Shown piece after piece: positions 7,221 to 16,853 of a DNA stretch of 22,524 bases. Position 1 is the first letter of the stretch. Each line of letters opens with the position of its first letter. The notes beneath the pieces are model-generated. The model searched no databases. It saw only the letters and a program-made list of their open reading frames with translations, and was not told the DNA's origin. Position numbers and translations under genes: made by a program. Origin of the DNA: Mnemiopsis leidyi (lineage: Eukaryota; Ctenophora; Tentaculata; Lobata; Bolinopsidae); NCBI GenBank assembly GCA_000226015.1, contig JH152823.1, positions 402,771 through 425,294 on the forward strand. The letters run 5' to 3'.

Positions 7221-7340
7221 GTGTTGGTACTGGGAGATTCGATGGTGAAGCACGTGGGTTCAACCAGATCAGGCGACCCGAGACGGCTCTACCCGGACTC
7301 TTACAGGATCCTCCACTATCTTTGGGCTATTAGAGGGTAG
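7221..7340 (+). pseudogene. SGNH domain block I exon, locus 2
   Basis: VLVLGDSMVKHVG at 7221-7259 is a textbook block I (GDS with the nucleophile Ser) of SGNH/GDSL hydrolases, as found in esterase domains of CR1-type ORF1 proteins. The frame continues PRRLYPDSYRILHYL and stops at 7336-7338, before blocks II and III. The next domain part (7417 onward) is in another frame, so a frameshift, deletion or intron lies between. From about 7310 the DNA is shared with the fragment at 21928-22106. Confidence 0.6.
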
Positions 7341-7416
7341 TACGCTAACCAGTATTAATTGGGGAACGGGATCTCACCCCCTTCTGTTGCATGTTTAAAA
7401 ATTCCATGTCATGTCG

Positions 7417-8004
7417 TTTCCGGGGAAGGATATCCACTACATCCGGAACCAGATGTACAACCTCAACCCTGGCCGACTCCCCCGGTTTGACGCTGTGTAC
7501 ATACTCACCGGAACTAAAAACATAAAAGGTAAGCGTGAGTGTAATTGGTCTAAGTTTGAAACTTCATTAAATAATTTAATAGGTACGTAACGTTATAAAT
7601 TTTCTAACGTTAAAGTTTTTGTGAATGAAATGTTACCTAGGTTCGATGGTTAGAAGAACCAAGTTTATTATGCAATTCTTCCTAAAATTGATCATTTTAA
7701 CATGCAATTATCTAAGTTACAAGATGACTTTAACTATAGATTGATTTCTGATCCTTTTAGAAATTACCCCCCTAGTTATATCCAGAAGACGGACAAGCTT
7801 CATTTTAGTTATTCTGGTAATGTGTTTTTAAGCGTGTTGTCATGGCTAACGTTGATGCAAGTTTTAATGGTTATTCTAGCAATCCGTCCTAACTCAATCA
7901 CATCATTTTTCTTTCTAGGGACAGTCCTATTAATGCTGAGAGGAACAAAAGGTAGGAGTAAAAAGTTTCTTCGTGTCAACAGACCTTTGGATTCAATTTT
8001 TTAA
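7417..8004 (+). pseudogene. SGNH domain blocks III-V, locus 2 (copy A)
   Basis: A single frame broken by two stops (TAA 7588, TAG 7651) encodes PGKDIHYIRNQMYNLNPG, then FDAVYILTGTKN, where GTKN corresponds to block III GTND. It goes on through ILPKIDHFNMQLSKLQ, DPFRNYPPSY and finally TDKLHFSYSGN, the DxxH-type block V with catalytic His. Neither stop is present in copy B at the same codon, so each arose by decay. After block V the frame runs to TAA at 8002-8004 through a hydrophobic stretch (VLSWLTLMQVLMVILAI) that may not be coding; a neighbouring frame reads MANVDASFNGYSSNPS. The parent domain is presumably an ester hydrolase of a retrotransposon or multicopy gene. Confidence 0.6.
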
Positions 8005-8572
8005 TCTCAGTCTGAATTATTTACAATATTCTAAATCGTTATATATCTTTTGGTGACTCTTCAATTCACTCTCTTCGTAAAATAAATTCGGATACGAGCG
8101 TTTCATCGCTGTTTTCAAGGCTGATTGTTTCACGGACCTAGCTCCGGATGACAAATTTCAGTTTAATTGTCAAAAATCAAGTGGTTGATAAGTATTTAAA
8201 TTTAGCAAATTAGTATCTTAAGAGATCCGTAGTCTCGTAACAAACTAAAATAGTAATACAAACCAGAATTACGCCTGTTATTCCCAACAGGCGGGCGTTT
8301 AGTAGCAATTGGACATACTCAATATAATAACGATTTGTAATTGTCGTTCATTTCATTAGGTGTTAGGTGTAATTCAGATAACTTAGGTATATATAATAAG
8401 TTGGCATGCAAATCACACAGTTTATTGAGGGGTGTAAACAATTAGTATGCTATTACAATGAAATATAAATATTCAATCCAAATATGTAAGTATATGGTTA
8501 AAGTTAGTCAAAAAGTTAGTACTAGAGTTGTGAACATAAGCATAAACTAAAGACAGGTAATTAATGGTGATG
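8005..8572. other. No gene seen; one perfect short hairpin
   Basis: AT-rich. CGCCTGTT (8272-8279) and AACAGGCG (8286-8293) form a perfect 8-bp stem with a 6-nt loop. It stands out by GC content, but nothing links it to a function. Confidence 0.4.
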
Positions 8573-8947
8573 TTGGATATCCACTACATCCGGAACCAGG
8601 TGTACAACATCAACCCTGGCCGACTCCCCCGGTTTGACGCTGTGTACATAAAAGGTAAGCGTGAGTGTTATTTGTCTAAGTTTGAAATTTCATTAGATGA
8701 TTTAGTAGGTACGTTACGTTATAAATTTCCTCACGTTAAAGATTTTGTGAATTAAATTTTACCTAGGTTCGATTGTAAGAAGTACCAAGTTTATAATATA
8801 ATTCTTCCTAAAATTGATCATTTCAATATGCAATTATCTAAGTTACAGGATGACTTTAACTATTCATTGATTTCTGATCCTTTTAGAAATAACCCCCCTA
8901 GTTATATCCTAAAGACGGACAAGCTTCATTTTAGTTATTCTGGTAAT
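8573..8947 (+). pseudogene. Partial SGNH domain, copy B
   Basis: Homologous to 7428-7816 with high identity. It reads DIHYIRNQVYNINPG, FDAVYIKGKRE, LRYKFPHVKDFVN, then a TAA at 8753-8755 and the same frame continuing ILPRFDCKKYQVYN, ILPKIDHFNMQLSKLQ and TDKLHFSYSGN. Compared with copy A, 21 bp are missing, removing exactly LTGTKN and one flanking residue (block III); the deletion ends lie in two ACATA copies still seen in A. Block I is absent. Homology stops abruptly at about 8947, where PIF1 helicase sequence starts. The open part from 8564 is a fragment, not a gene. Confidence 0.6.
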
Positions 8948-8948
8948 A

Positions 8949-9203
8949 ACACAACCTATTAAGCCAGTAGAAAAAGAATTCCTCTCAAAGAATAACAACA
9001 AGACATGGCTGAAGCGTGGACTGTGCACAAGGTTCGGGGTTTGACACTAGGCAAGGAGTGCGTTTTTTCTAGCAGGAGCTTCTAAAGGACATTCATGGCA
9101 ACCTGGTATGGCTTATACAGCTATCTCTTTATTAACGTCACTTAACGCCGTCACTTTATCTTCCTCGACCCAAAGCAAATCAGAACATCAAAAAAGGTTA
9201 TAG
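8949..9203 (+). pseudogene. PIF1-type helicase C-terminal remnant
   Basis: Three frame segments in helicase order: TQPIKPVEKEFLSKNNNK from 8949; then EAWTVHKVRGLTL from 9005, matching the AWAxTVHKxQGLTL motif of PIF1-like superfamily 1 helicases; then from 9075 SWQPGMAYTAISLLTSLNAV, matching the motif VI region (GQAYVALSRxxSLxGL), ending SEHQKRL and TAG at 9201. The first and third segments share a frame and the middle one is shifted, so two compensating frameshifts are present. Gln of HKxQG is Arg, and the Arg of the ALSR motif is Leu, so it would be inactive even if read. Parent source could be a Helitron, another mobile element or a host PIF1 gene; it is joined directly to SGNH copy B. Confidence 0.65.
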
Positions 9204-9875
9204 AGGAATATAGTCGGTTAGTTCCTAAGTAAGGTTAGTTCCTAGATTTTAATCTAAAAATATCATATTGTGCTGTGTAATATTGTATATGGACACAATC
9301 AAATAATAAATAGCAATAATAAAATAAGAATAAGGTAATTATTTTACTGTAACAGTAGCCCCAAACTCTAGAAGTTAATGAGCATCGTTTTATTCAGAGA
9401 CAAGGAATTTACGCCCATTTGGCCCCAATGCCGTTGATCAGTCGTGTGTACCTCTTTATTGGGAATTTTTATCATATTTTCAAAGGATGATCATTTGTTG
9501 CCAGACTTAACTTGTTCCAGTAGGATATCTTAAACAATATTTGATAACGGAAAGCACTGAAAATCCAATCTACACCAGCCGACACAAAACCGCAAGATGT
9601 TTTCCAAGACAGTGTTTGACAAAACCGCAAGAACGTGAAAACAAAGTTCGACATAGCGGTATTATTGTGGTTTTTAAGTAGTGAGAGGTAGCAAGCAGAT
9701 TTACGAACGATAGATTAATATAGATATGTCTAATAATATAAATTATGTCTAGTCATTTATCATTTTTAACCGGTTTTAATTTATCATGGACTCTACGGTT
9801 TTCCAACCAACCAACAAGCCGGGTGCAAAACACAATGAAGACTGTATTAACGTAACGAACTGAGACGTGTGACAA
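9204..9875. other. No confident gene
   Basis: AT-rich. A 43-codon open frame at about 9358-9487 follows AACAG and has no recognised motif. GACA(CA)AAACCGCAAGA occurs twice within 9575-9630, a small local direct repeat. Confidence 0.4.
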
Positions 9876-10455
9876 GTGACAACAGAAACAGCTAGTGACA
9901 GGCTAGGTTTACTAAAGAGGCGTTTAACAGGCTTATCCCATCAATGGCAACAGGAGTTACGCACGATAAGATGTCTAAAAACTAAGGAATATACCACAGA
10001 CGACGTAAACAAAACTGCAGGTCTACTCACTTCTCTGCAGTTATTGGCTCTGGAGCTAGAGTTATGGTCCGTGTTAACATTGACACACCCGACAAACTAG
10101 TTAATGTTGATACGAGTATTGTTTATAGTTTTGACTTTAAGATAAGTGCTAACATAAAATACAAAGTTCTGCTCGACATACCAGACGGCTCAATGTTTTC
10201 TTTGATGACCGTAATGTTGGGAAGTCTATACAGCACAGGTGTGATAGATATTGTTCTAATTCATGTTTCAAGACTGTAGCAGTTTCCATAAAAGCGGTTA
10301 AGAAAGAATTTGTATCTAAGAAGAATCGTCACATTCAGGACAATGCTTTTCACGAGACTCAAATTCGTACATCACAAAAGGTCATTCAAGAGTACATCAG
10401 ACTGCTAGAGTTCCCGTCCTTTGTTGTTTATTCTAATTTCAATTGGAAAATTTAG
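9876..10455 (+). other. Three overlapping unassigned open frames
   Basis: A 74-codon frame from GTG 9876 (RLTGLSHQWQQELR), a 71-codon frame from 10064 (VNIDTPDKLVNVD...DIPDGSMF) and a 100-codon frame without Met at 10153-10455 (FFDDRNVGKSIQHRCDRYC, then CFKTVAVSIKAVKKEF and VIQEYIRLLEF). The last has the most protein-like composition and could be an internal exon; ORFs of 100 codons are however expected by chance once or twice in this window. I recognise no family. No clear splice sites were fixed. Confidence 0.25.
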
Positions 10456-11264
10456 ATAATAATTGAATTTCATGAATATTTTGGTTAGAAATAATTTTGT
10501 TTAGCTGAAACAATAAATAATGTAGTACTGGAAGGTTTCGTCTAAATTTTGGTTTAAAATTGAAGGCATATTTAATCAATAATCCCGGAAAATTCCCAGC
10601 ATAGATTGAAAATCAGCCAGGGACGGAAGGATTAGCTTCTTCTAGCGCACTTTATAGTCAATACACACGATGATCAGGGCTTACATAGGTACACTGTAAT
10701 TTTGGAAATGTATAGTCCTTCTTCTACTTTCGATGTATTACATCGTCATTTCGATTTATACAGTATGGCATATATTTTCGTTTTTAAATTAAGTTCTTAG
10801 TGCAATATTGTCCTGGTGCACTGAAATAATGACACTAAAGTCTAAAGCTTTCATCGAAACCTTTCAGAATCGCCCTTATGGAAGTCTAGCGAATAGAAAG
10901 GCGCCGGAAATTCAAGGCGCCGGGAATCCCGGTCGGTGACTGGCTACTGCTCCAATATTTTTGACAAAAACCAATCTCCATTAGCCTTTCCAAGAAGTTT
11001 TAGCCTTTATAGTCCATACACACAATGATCAGGGCTTACATTGGTACATTGTAATTTTAAAGAGGACGTGTTATATTGTTATATTGTCCTTATGCACTAA
11101 AATTATGACACAAAACTTTTATCGAAACACTGTAATTGTCAACCTGAATACTTCTTAACTTGATATCTTACAGCTGGACAAACTAGTGATGTTGCTAGGT
11201 GATCAACCACTTTTCTGTTGTATCTAATCTCCAAATAATAAGCAACAGTTCCTTATTTTAAAAC

Positions 11265-11517
11265 GAAGCCTTTCACCACTTAAAAACAATACGGGGAAAG
11301 GCAAATTCTATAAAATATTTCGCTAAGCTTGTTCTACTGAAGTTAAGGCGTGTGAAGGCTGCTCTGAACTTACTACGCCGCGCAGGTGGAGAAGCTTCTG
11401 GACGACTCGGGTCAAACTCACAAAGACTCAACGAGACAACTCATCAAACTTCTTTGTGTAGTTAAGGAAGTATGGTCGATATTTTTGTATCTTATCATTC
11501 TAATACATTGGTAGCTT
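11265..11517 (+). pseudogene. CxxC/coiled-coil exon, copy I (decayed)
   Basis: Homologous to 14245-14495. In one frame it reads LKTIRGKANSIK then AKLVLLK before diverging through indels; another frame reads STEVKACEGCSEL, matching the CGGCSKL of the better preserved copy. Frameshifts relative to that copy make it non-coding now. Confidence 0.4.
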
Positions 11518-11699
11518 TTTTACAGCAACACAGATGAATTTATCAATCTTACTACTTATAAAGCGTGTCATATATTCAGTTCATAATAAATATCGCAGTT
11601 GCAAAATGAAGGGCTGATAGCTTGTCTGGGCAGATGATTTGGTTTAAAAACTCTCGTAGGTAAATAATATAACACTGTTATTCTCTTTTACATATACGA

Positions 11700-11995
11700 A
11701 GGTGGAACACCTAAAATTTCTTATCCGTCTCCTTTGACCAGTTTTGGCAGTCCTGCTCCGGAAAACTGGCCCACCCACATACAAAAAGAAGGACTACGAA
11801 ATCAACAAGGACGACGAACACATCGTGTTCTACTACAAACAGTTCAGGTTGGCTCTTGAGACGGTGAATCGTAGAAGTTTCAATAATCATCTTAAACAGT
11901 TTTTTGACAAAATGCAAGAACAAGGCTTACACGAGCGTAATTCGAACAAAAATAAGAAAGAAAATCATTATATACATCGATGTAATCTAATTTAA
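11700..11995 (+). pseudogene. Pro-rich plus basic helical exon, copy I
   Basis: One frame (about 11697-11845) reads GGTPKISYPSPLTSFGS and APENWP, equivalent to PRRPYPSPLTSF in copy II. A second frame (11744-11995) reads GPPTYKKKDYEINKDDEH, IVFYYKQFRLALETVNRR and NHLKQFFDKMQEQGL, so a frameshift lies near 11760. Charged and helical in its second half. It is homologous to 14640-14835, but the part after RLALE is better preserved here. Unknown function; perhaps part of the same protein as the CxxC/coiled-coil exon. Confidence 0.35.
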
Positions 11996-12280
11996 TCTAT
12001 TAATTAAATTATTGAACCTAATTAATCAACATTCCAAAAACAGGAGAAATTGTAAGAGTGAATTTATTATTCGAGGCTTTACTTCTTTTCATCTTCATTT
12101 CATTTGAACATCTTCATTTTCAACTTTCTTTCAAATTTTTCTTGTAATTTTAATTCGTTTTTCTCGCTTTTAGCATAGACGCTTTTTAACAATTTTGTTA
12201 GACAGTTTTTTAAATGCAAACTAGCCTTACACAAACAAAATTCAAACAAACTCTAACAAAAATATAATCTTGTTACAAGC

Positions 12281-12767
12281 CCTGATACAGGGCCTGTAAC
12301 CGTGTCTTAAGATCTTGTTTCAACTTAAAATATTAACAAATTGCATTCATGAGCTTTTGTTTAACTGTAAAGGTTTAACTGTAAAGGTGTTAAATAATCC
12401 TAACTCAGTTATAAGTATCTTATCTTTATTGCATAATGTTTACGAGCACCATAGGCGGGGGATGATCAACCTTCAAGTCTAAATGATGGTGTGAATGAGT
12501 TTACAGAAATAGGAACTAAATTATGTTGGAGACAGCGCCCAGCGGTTGAGTCTTGAGTTATATGTTCATAATGCCGCTATTACGCAATTCTCCAGGCAGA
12601 CTGGTGGATGCTAGAATTTTCATGATCTCATTCAAAAAAGTCAGTCTCAGATCCAACTCTTCTCACCATCTGCCCCCTCCCCCCTCAAAACAGAAAAGGT
12701 AGGCTTGTTATAGCTATATTTTAAATCAACCAATTTTTGGGGTTAAATTTATTTACATTTCATCAGG
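12281..12767. other. No gene seen
   Basis: AT-rich with one C-rich patch (CCCCCTCCCCCC, about 12673). A pyrimidine-rich tract ends in CATCAG at 12762-12767 and is a plausible acceptor for the ORF that follows. Confidence 0.4.
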
Positions 12768-13316
12768 GAACCACACAACATCGCCCGAAACAACCCCTAG
12801 GGCCTAGAGGATGGTCTTGCTTTCGACCAGCATGTGACACTCAAAAGTTTAGGAAAGATCAATATTTCTGCGAAGCAGATCCTGGTACAGCAGCTCAAGG
12901 AAAAGCTTTTAGAGGGAGTTAGTGTTCCTGGGGGAACCGAGGTCTGGCAAACGAACAAAGCAAGAGAGATTATAAAAGTGCATGTTTTAATCCTTGAGTT
13001 CCGGTCAATAAGCATCCAAAAGATGAAATCTGCTGCTCTTGGCAGCTTTGACCAGGAAGATCTCCAAGGCTTATCAGTAGCGCAACAATGGCACTGTCGA
13101 GAGTGTTCCCGACTAAGTCCCGACAGAATAACAAGAAAGATTGTCCAAGATGCTCTAGCGACACTTAAGAGAGAGGCTAAGAAGGGAAAGGAGTCATTTC
13201 AAAAATACATGAACTGTCTGGAGACAAAGGTTTTGGGTGAACCTCGCTCCTACGACCTCATAATATTGTTATTGAGTGGCTCCTTCGGCTGGTTATTATC
13301 ATATTGTATTTTTTAA
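12768..13316 (+). CDS. Unrecognised exon-like ORF of 160 codons
   Basis: The frame is open from a TAG near 12797, through GTG 12834, to TAA at 13314. At this AT content a 160-codon ORF is unlikely by chance, and composition is protein-like: KQILVQQLKEKLLEGVSV, GGTEVWQTNKAREI, SAALGSFDQEDLQGLSV, WHCRECSRLSPDRITRK and DALATLKREAKKGKESFQ. The tail from about 13240 is hydrophobic and AT-rich and probably lies beyond a splice donor. Acceptor-like CATCAG precedes at 12767; from there another frame (12737-12922) is also open for 61 codons, so the entry phase is uncertain. Two Cys (HCREC) are too few to call a finger. It sits between the two copies of the segmental duplication and may belong to the same parent gene. 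Confidence 0.4.
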
Positions 13317-13552
13317 TTTTTTGATAACTGGACATATACCAATTAACATGTCACATTATTTTGCAATATAATTAAAATCAGCTTAATAATAGACTAATAT
13401 TTAATTGATAGTTTTAATTTAATTAATTTTTAATTAATATTTAATTAAGTTGTTAATAGGCAACTTATTTCATCTCATGGCGGTTTTATTTCCAATCACT
13501 GTTTTATTTTCCATCACTGTTGTTACCTTGTGGTTTCAGCACCGAGAATATC
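13317..13552. other. AT-rich, no gene
   Basis: Dense TTAATTAA-type sequence at 13360-13450; nothing coding. Confidence 0.5.
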
Positions 13553-13575
13553 AAAACAATCTCCAATTTAAATGC

Positions 13576-13619
13576 ATTCGGCAGCATCAATCACACGATT
13601 CGGCAGCATCAATCACATG
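13576..13619. repeat. 22-bp tandem duplication
   Basis: ATTCGGCAGCATCAATCACA is the core of two adjacent 22-bp copies differing by one base (CACACG versus CACATG). Confidence 0.85.
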
Positions 13620-13980
13620 ATGATCAGGGCTTACATTGATACACTGTAATCTTAGAGAGGACTAGTTCTTCTACTACTTCTCATGACTTGTCACATCATT
13701 ATTTTGGTCTATTTAATATGGTATATATTTTCTTTTTTAAATCGAAGCACTAAGAGCAATATTGTCCTGGTGGAACAAAATTATGACACTTAAACTTTTA
13801 TCGAAACACTGTTATAGTCAAACGTAATACTTCCTAACATAACATCTAACAGCTGAGTCTGCTAGTGATGCTGTGATGTGATCAATCATTTTTCATAAAT
13901 ATCTAATCTCAAAATCCCTGATTTATATCTATTACATCTTTATCCGACCTGTGTCAAAGTAAATTTACTTCTAATTCTTT

Positions 13981-14052
13981 TCAGGGAGTTAGAAAAGCAA
14001 CAGTTCACTGAAGTTCAAGACAAACGATACCTCAATCTTATCTGCTTATCAT
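13981..14052 (+). pseudogene. Short exon-like segment (block epsilon)
   Basis: Behind TTCTTTTCAG the frame reads ELEKQQFTEVQDKRYLNL to TGA at 14050-14052. It is charged and helical. The same DNA recurs at 15414-15455 and as a stub at 11239. It may be an exon of the protein that also carries the CxxC/coiled-coil exon. Confidence 0.3.
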
Positions 14053-14244
14053 GACATCGTAAAAAGTTATCGTACACCGTTACTTATTATATAAATCTCA
14101 AATTATAACACTTGAATACTATGAATACGTACCTTGCATGCATATATATTATAGGCGTGAAACCGAGAAATTCACCAGTGGGATTGACACGTGTAAGCGG
14201 AAGGTTGGGAGACCGGATACAAAGGCCTCCCAACACAGATAACC

Positions 14245-14495
14245 TCCGTCTGAACCACTAAAAACAATACGAGGAAAGGCAAACACGAGGAACGGCAAAT
14301 TCTATTAAATGTATCGCTGAGCTTGTTCTACTGAAGGAAAAGACGTGTGGAGGCTGCTCTAAACTGACTACGCAGGTGGAGAAGCTTCAGAAAGAAATGA
14401 GTCAAGCTCTGACTCTCGAGAGTCAACACAACAAACTACTTTGTGTAGTTAAGGAAATCTGGTCGATATTTTTGTATCTTATCATTCTAACACAT
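14245..14495 (+). pseudogene. CxxC plus heptad-like exon, copy II
   Basis: The best preserved copy. The frame reads IKCIAELVLLKEKTCGGC, SKLTTQVEKLQKEMSQAL, then ESQHNKLLCVVKEIW and a hydrophobic tail to TAA. CxxC (CGGC) is followed by a roughly 30-residue heptad-like helix, reminiscent of the N-terminal coiled coil of retrotransposon ORF1 proteins, which is an analogy only. A donor within GTTAAGGAA...TGG is possible; the hydrophobic tail (SIFLYLIIL) then would be intronic. Copy I (11265-11517) has the same DNA with frameshifts. Confidence 0.35.
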
Positions 14496-14631
14496 TACTA
14501 CTTATAAAGAGTGTCATATATACAGTTCATAATAAATATCGCAGTTGCAAAATAAAGGGCTGATAGCTAGTCTGGGCACATGATTTGGTTTAGAAACTCT
14601 CGTAGGTAGATAATATAACACTAGTATTTTC

Positions 14632-14835
14632 TTGAACAAGAACGGAGGTGGAATACCTAGGAGGCCATATCCGTCTCCTTTGACCAGTTTTTGTAGTCTC
14701 GCTCCAGAAAACTTCCAACCAAGACCCAAACCCGCTGCAGGTCCTTCCAGATTAAAGAAAAAGGACCATGAAGTGAACAAAGTGAAGAGTTCTCGTTTTA
14801 TTACGAGCAATTCAGGTTGGCTCTGGAGTCTGTGA
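14632..14835 (+). pseudogene. Pro-rich exon-like frame, copy II
   Basis: Reads NGGGIPRRPYPSPLTSFC, SLAPENFQPRPKPAAGPS, then RLKKKDHEVNKVK before losing similarity to copy I; a frameshift near 14785 leaves copy I's FYYKQFRLALE equivalent in another frame. Low-complexity, basic and probably disordered. Confidence 0.35.
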
Positions 14836-14849
14836 AGGAGTAGAAGAAA

Positions 14850-15413
14850 AACACACCGACTAAGTTGATACGGTAAGAATTCACATGCCCACTAAATAAA
14901 ATACATGGATGCACTGTGAAATGGTTGGTAGTTGAATGCACTAAGTCTTAAGTTCAATCAAATTTTGCAGGTAAACAGAATGGCTTAGACAGTTAGGTGA
15001 ATGCAATAGCTTTAGCAAATTTATTTTGTTTTTCGTTTCATCAGTCGTTTTTAGTATACAAAATATAATCGATTATCATAGAAGAAAAGACAGTTGATGT
15101 TTCAAGTGTTGTTTAATGTTGGTGGCTGCATACATCGGGATAGACGTGTCCGTGATGGCTCTCCCTTTACCGGGTTACTAGGGGGCCCTGCAGAGGAGAA
15201 AGGAAAGTGAGGGAGTGGAGTTAATTTCGAGCTTCTTCCTGGCACGGTTGACGCCATCATTTGAATTGTTCTGGAAAAGTTCACAGGACAAAATTTGAAC
15301 ATAATGTGTAATATACAATGTATATTACACCCATACTAAGCCCATACTAAGCTTCGGTAGTTCTGGCCTTAAAAATTCAGAAGAGCCCATACTTCGGTAA
15401 TTTTGCAAGGAGG
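14850..15413. other. Insert-like stretch with no gene
   Basis: Interrupts copy II of the segmental duplication. The only structure is the perfect inverted repeat at 15306-15330 and the CCCATACTAAG direct repeats that follow it. Minus-strand frame 15102-15302 shows no motif. Confidence 0.4.
15306..15330. repeat. Perfect inverted repeat, 11-bp arms
   Basis: GTGTAATATAC and GTATATTACAC around the loop AAT. It is immediately followed by two CCCATACTAAG copies (15330-15340, 15341-15351) and a related CCCATACTTCGGTA further on. Confidence 0.85.
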
Positions 15414-15960
15414 GTGTTAGAAAAGCAACAGTTCACTGAAGTTCAAGACAAAAGCGATACTTTATAAACTATAAATTGAAAGCATGATTAGGGAAAACAA
15501 CCGTTTGTTTATCCTCTTTTTTAGTAAGTCTCTATTATCTTTCGTAAATTGTACACATGGCAGTATTTAAAGGTAAAGTTTTTTTTCTTTTTTTCTTTTT
15601 TTCTGTTCTTATTTTCTCATCTTCATTTAAAATTACTTTATTTGAATATCTTCATTTTCTAATTTTTCGAAATTTTCTTGCAATTTTAATTCATTTGCCT
15701 CGCTTTTAGCATATAAGCATAATTCTATAATTATTCATATTTTGAATTATTTTCTTAGACAGTTTATGCTAAAATCCAAGAACGAGGCTTACACAAGCGA
15801 TATTCGAACAAAAGTCAAGCATTGTGGAACTAGTGAAGAAAATCATTATTAATTAATTCAATATAATTTAATTTCTTTATTTAATTATAGTTAATTAATT
15901 AACACTCCAAGAAAAGGAACCATTGCAATAGTGTAGTCATTATTCGAGGGTATAATTGTG

Positions 15961-16737
15961 GCTTTCCTTAATACCTCAAAAACTAAGGAATTCGTCAATG
16001 AATTCGTTTCGATAACGCATCGTTCAGACTTCGGTTTGATGGTCTATGTCCCACTCTGGGGGAAATAGTAGGATTGGTTCGAAAGTTCTATATTGACAAA
16101 GGAATTAAAATTCTGAGAAAACTCCTTTTGTCTAAAATACGCTAAATTTTATCCAAGACACTAGCTTTACCGATTAATATATAATAAGTAGTAGTACATT
16201 GTACAAAGTACAGTTATGATAGTATGATTTAAGTATTATGTACAAGTAATCAGTTGAAGCAGAAGTTAGTTGACAGACGAAATCACTGAAATCAGTTGTG
16301 ATGCTATGTAACATTCTGCACAGCTCAGAAGTTCCATTAAATTATATATCATTTCTAATGTATTGCTGTGTAAAATTGGATTTTTATTTATTTATTTATT
16401 ATGCTGAAGAAGGTGTGACGGCATCCTGCCGCCTGGGTGTTAGCACTCACTGTAGAACAGGATGAAACCTACGATGATGTGTTCAGAGACAAATTTTACA
16501 GTCTGCTATCGATTTAGTTTCATAAGTTATAAAAGTTACACAGGTCTATCTTTCTAAATTGATAATATGTTGATCAGCGATTGTACATAGCTTTCTCAAA
16601 CTGTTCTCAGAAGGATTTGTCTATGTCACTTTTTCTCTGTGAATATGCCAGTTATGTCATGAAAGAAGATATACAGAATCATTGAGGATAGTTCCAATTG
16701 ACACATCTAGTGATGGTCTGCAGAATAATCTAACATT
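15961..16737. other. No gene seen
   Basis: AT-rich. A brief GC-richer patch at 16410-16445 carries no coding signal. Confidence 0.45.
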
Positions 16738-16853
16738 GGCACTTGGTAGTCTATGAAACTTCTGTGTAAAGTTTCATGTAACAGATATGTGTAGTTTACA
16801 AAGAATTGATCTACCGTGCTGTTTTCTACTTTAACTCATCTAAGCTAGGTTAA
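16738..16853 (+). repeat. 3' end of repeat family D, partial copy
   Basis: GGCACTTGG, AAACTTC, TGTAGTTT, CAAAGAATT and the end CTAAGCTAGGTTAAC align in order with the last about 110 bp of the two tandem copies at 18.5-19.7 kb. Upstream similarity fades, so this is a 5'-truncated or diverged member. Confidence 0.6.

Larger units (their letters stand above)
10642..12280 (+). repeat. Segmental duplication, copy I
   Basis: Ordered blocks shared with copy II (13553-15960). Block alpha (GATCAGGGCTTACAT...) occurs twice, at about 10651-10864 and 10975-11240. Then a stub of block epsilon (AAGCAACAGTTC, 11239). Then a long block beta-gamma (11265-11880) containing AGCTTGTTCTACTGAAG, GGTGGAGAAGCTTC, TCATAATAAATATCGCAG and CCGTCTCCTTTGACCAGTTT. 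Then delta (11885-12075), then a second delta-type stretch (12080-12280). Divergence from copy II is moderate with many small indels, so this is older than the PIN-like duplication. Confidence 0.7.
13553..15960 (+). repeat. Segmental duplication, copy II
   Basis: Block alpha at about 13553-13905, epsilon at 13983-14023 (GAGTTAGAAAAGCAACAG), beta-gamma at 14245-14840, a second epsilon at 15414-15455, and delta sequence at 15600-15960 (CTTCATTT...CTCGCTTTTAGCATA, then AGACAG...GAACGAGGCTTACAC). Block order follows copy I with an extra epsilon and about 570 bp of unrelated sequence (14850-15413). Confidence 0.7.
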
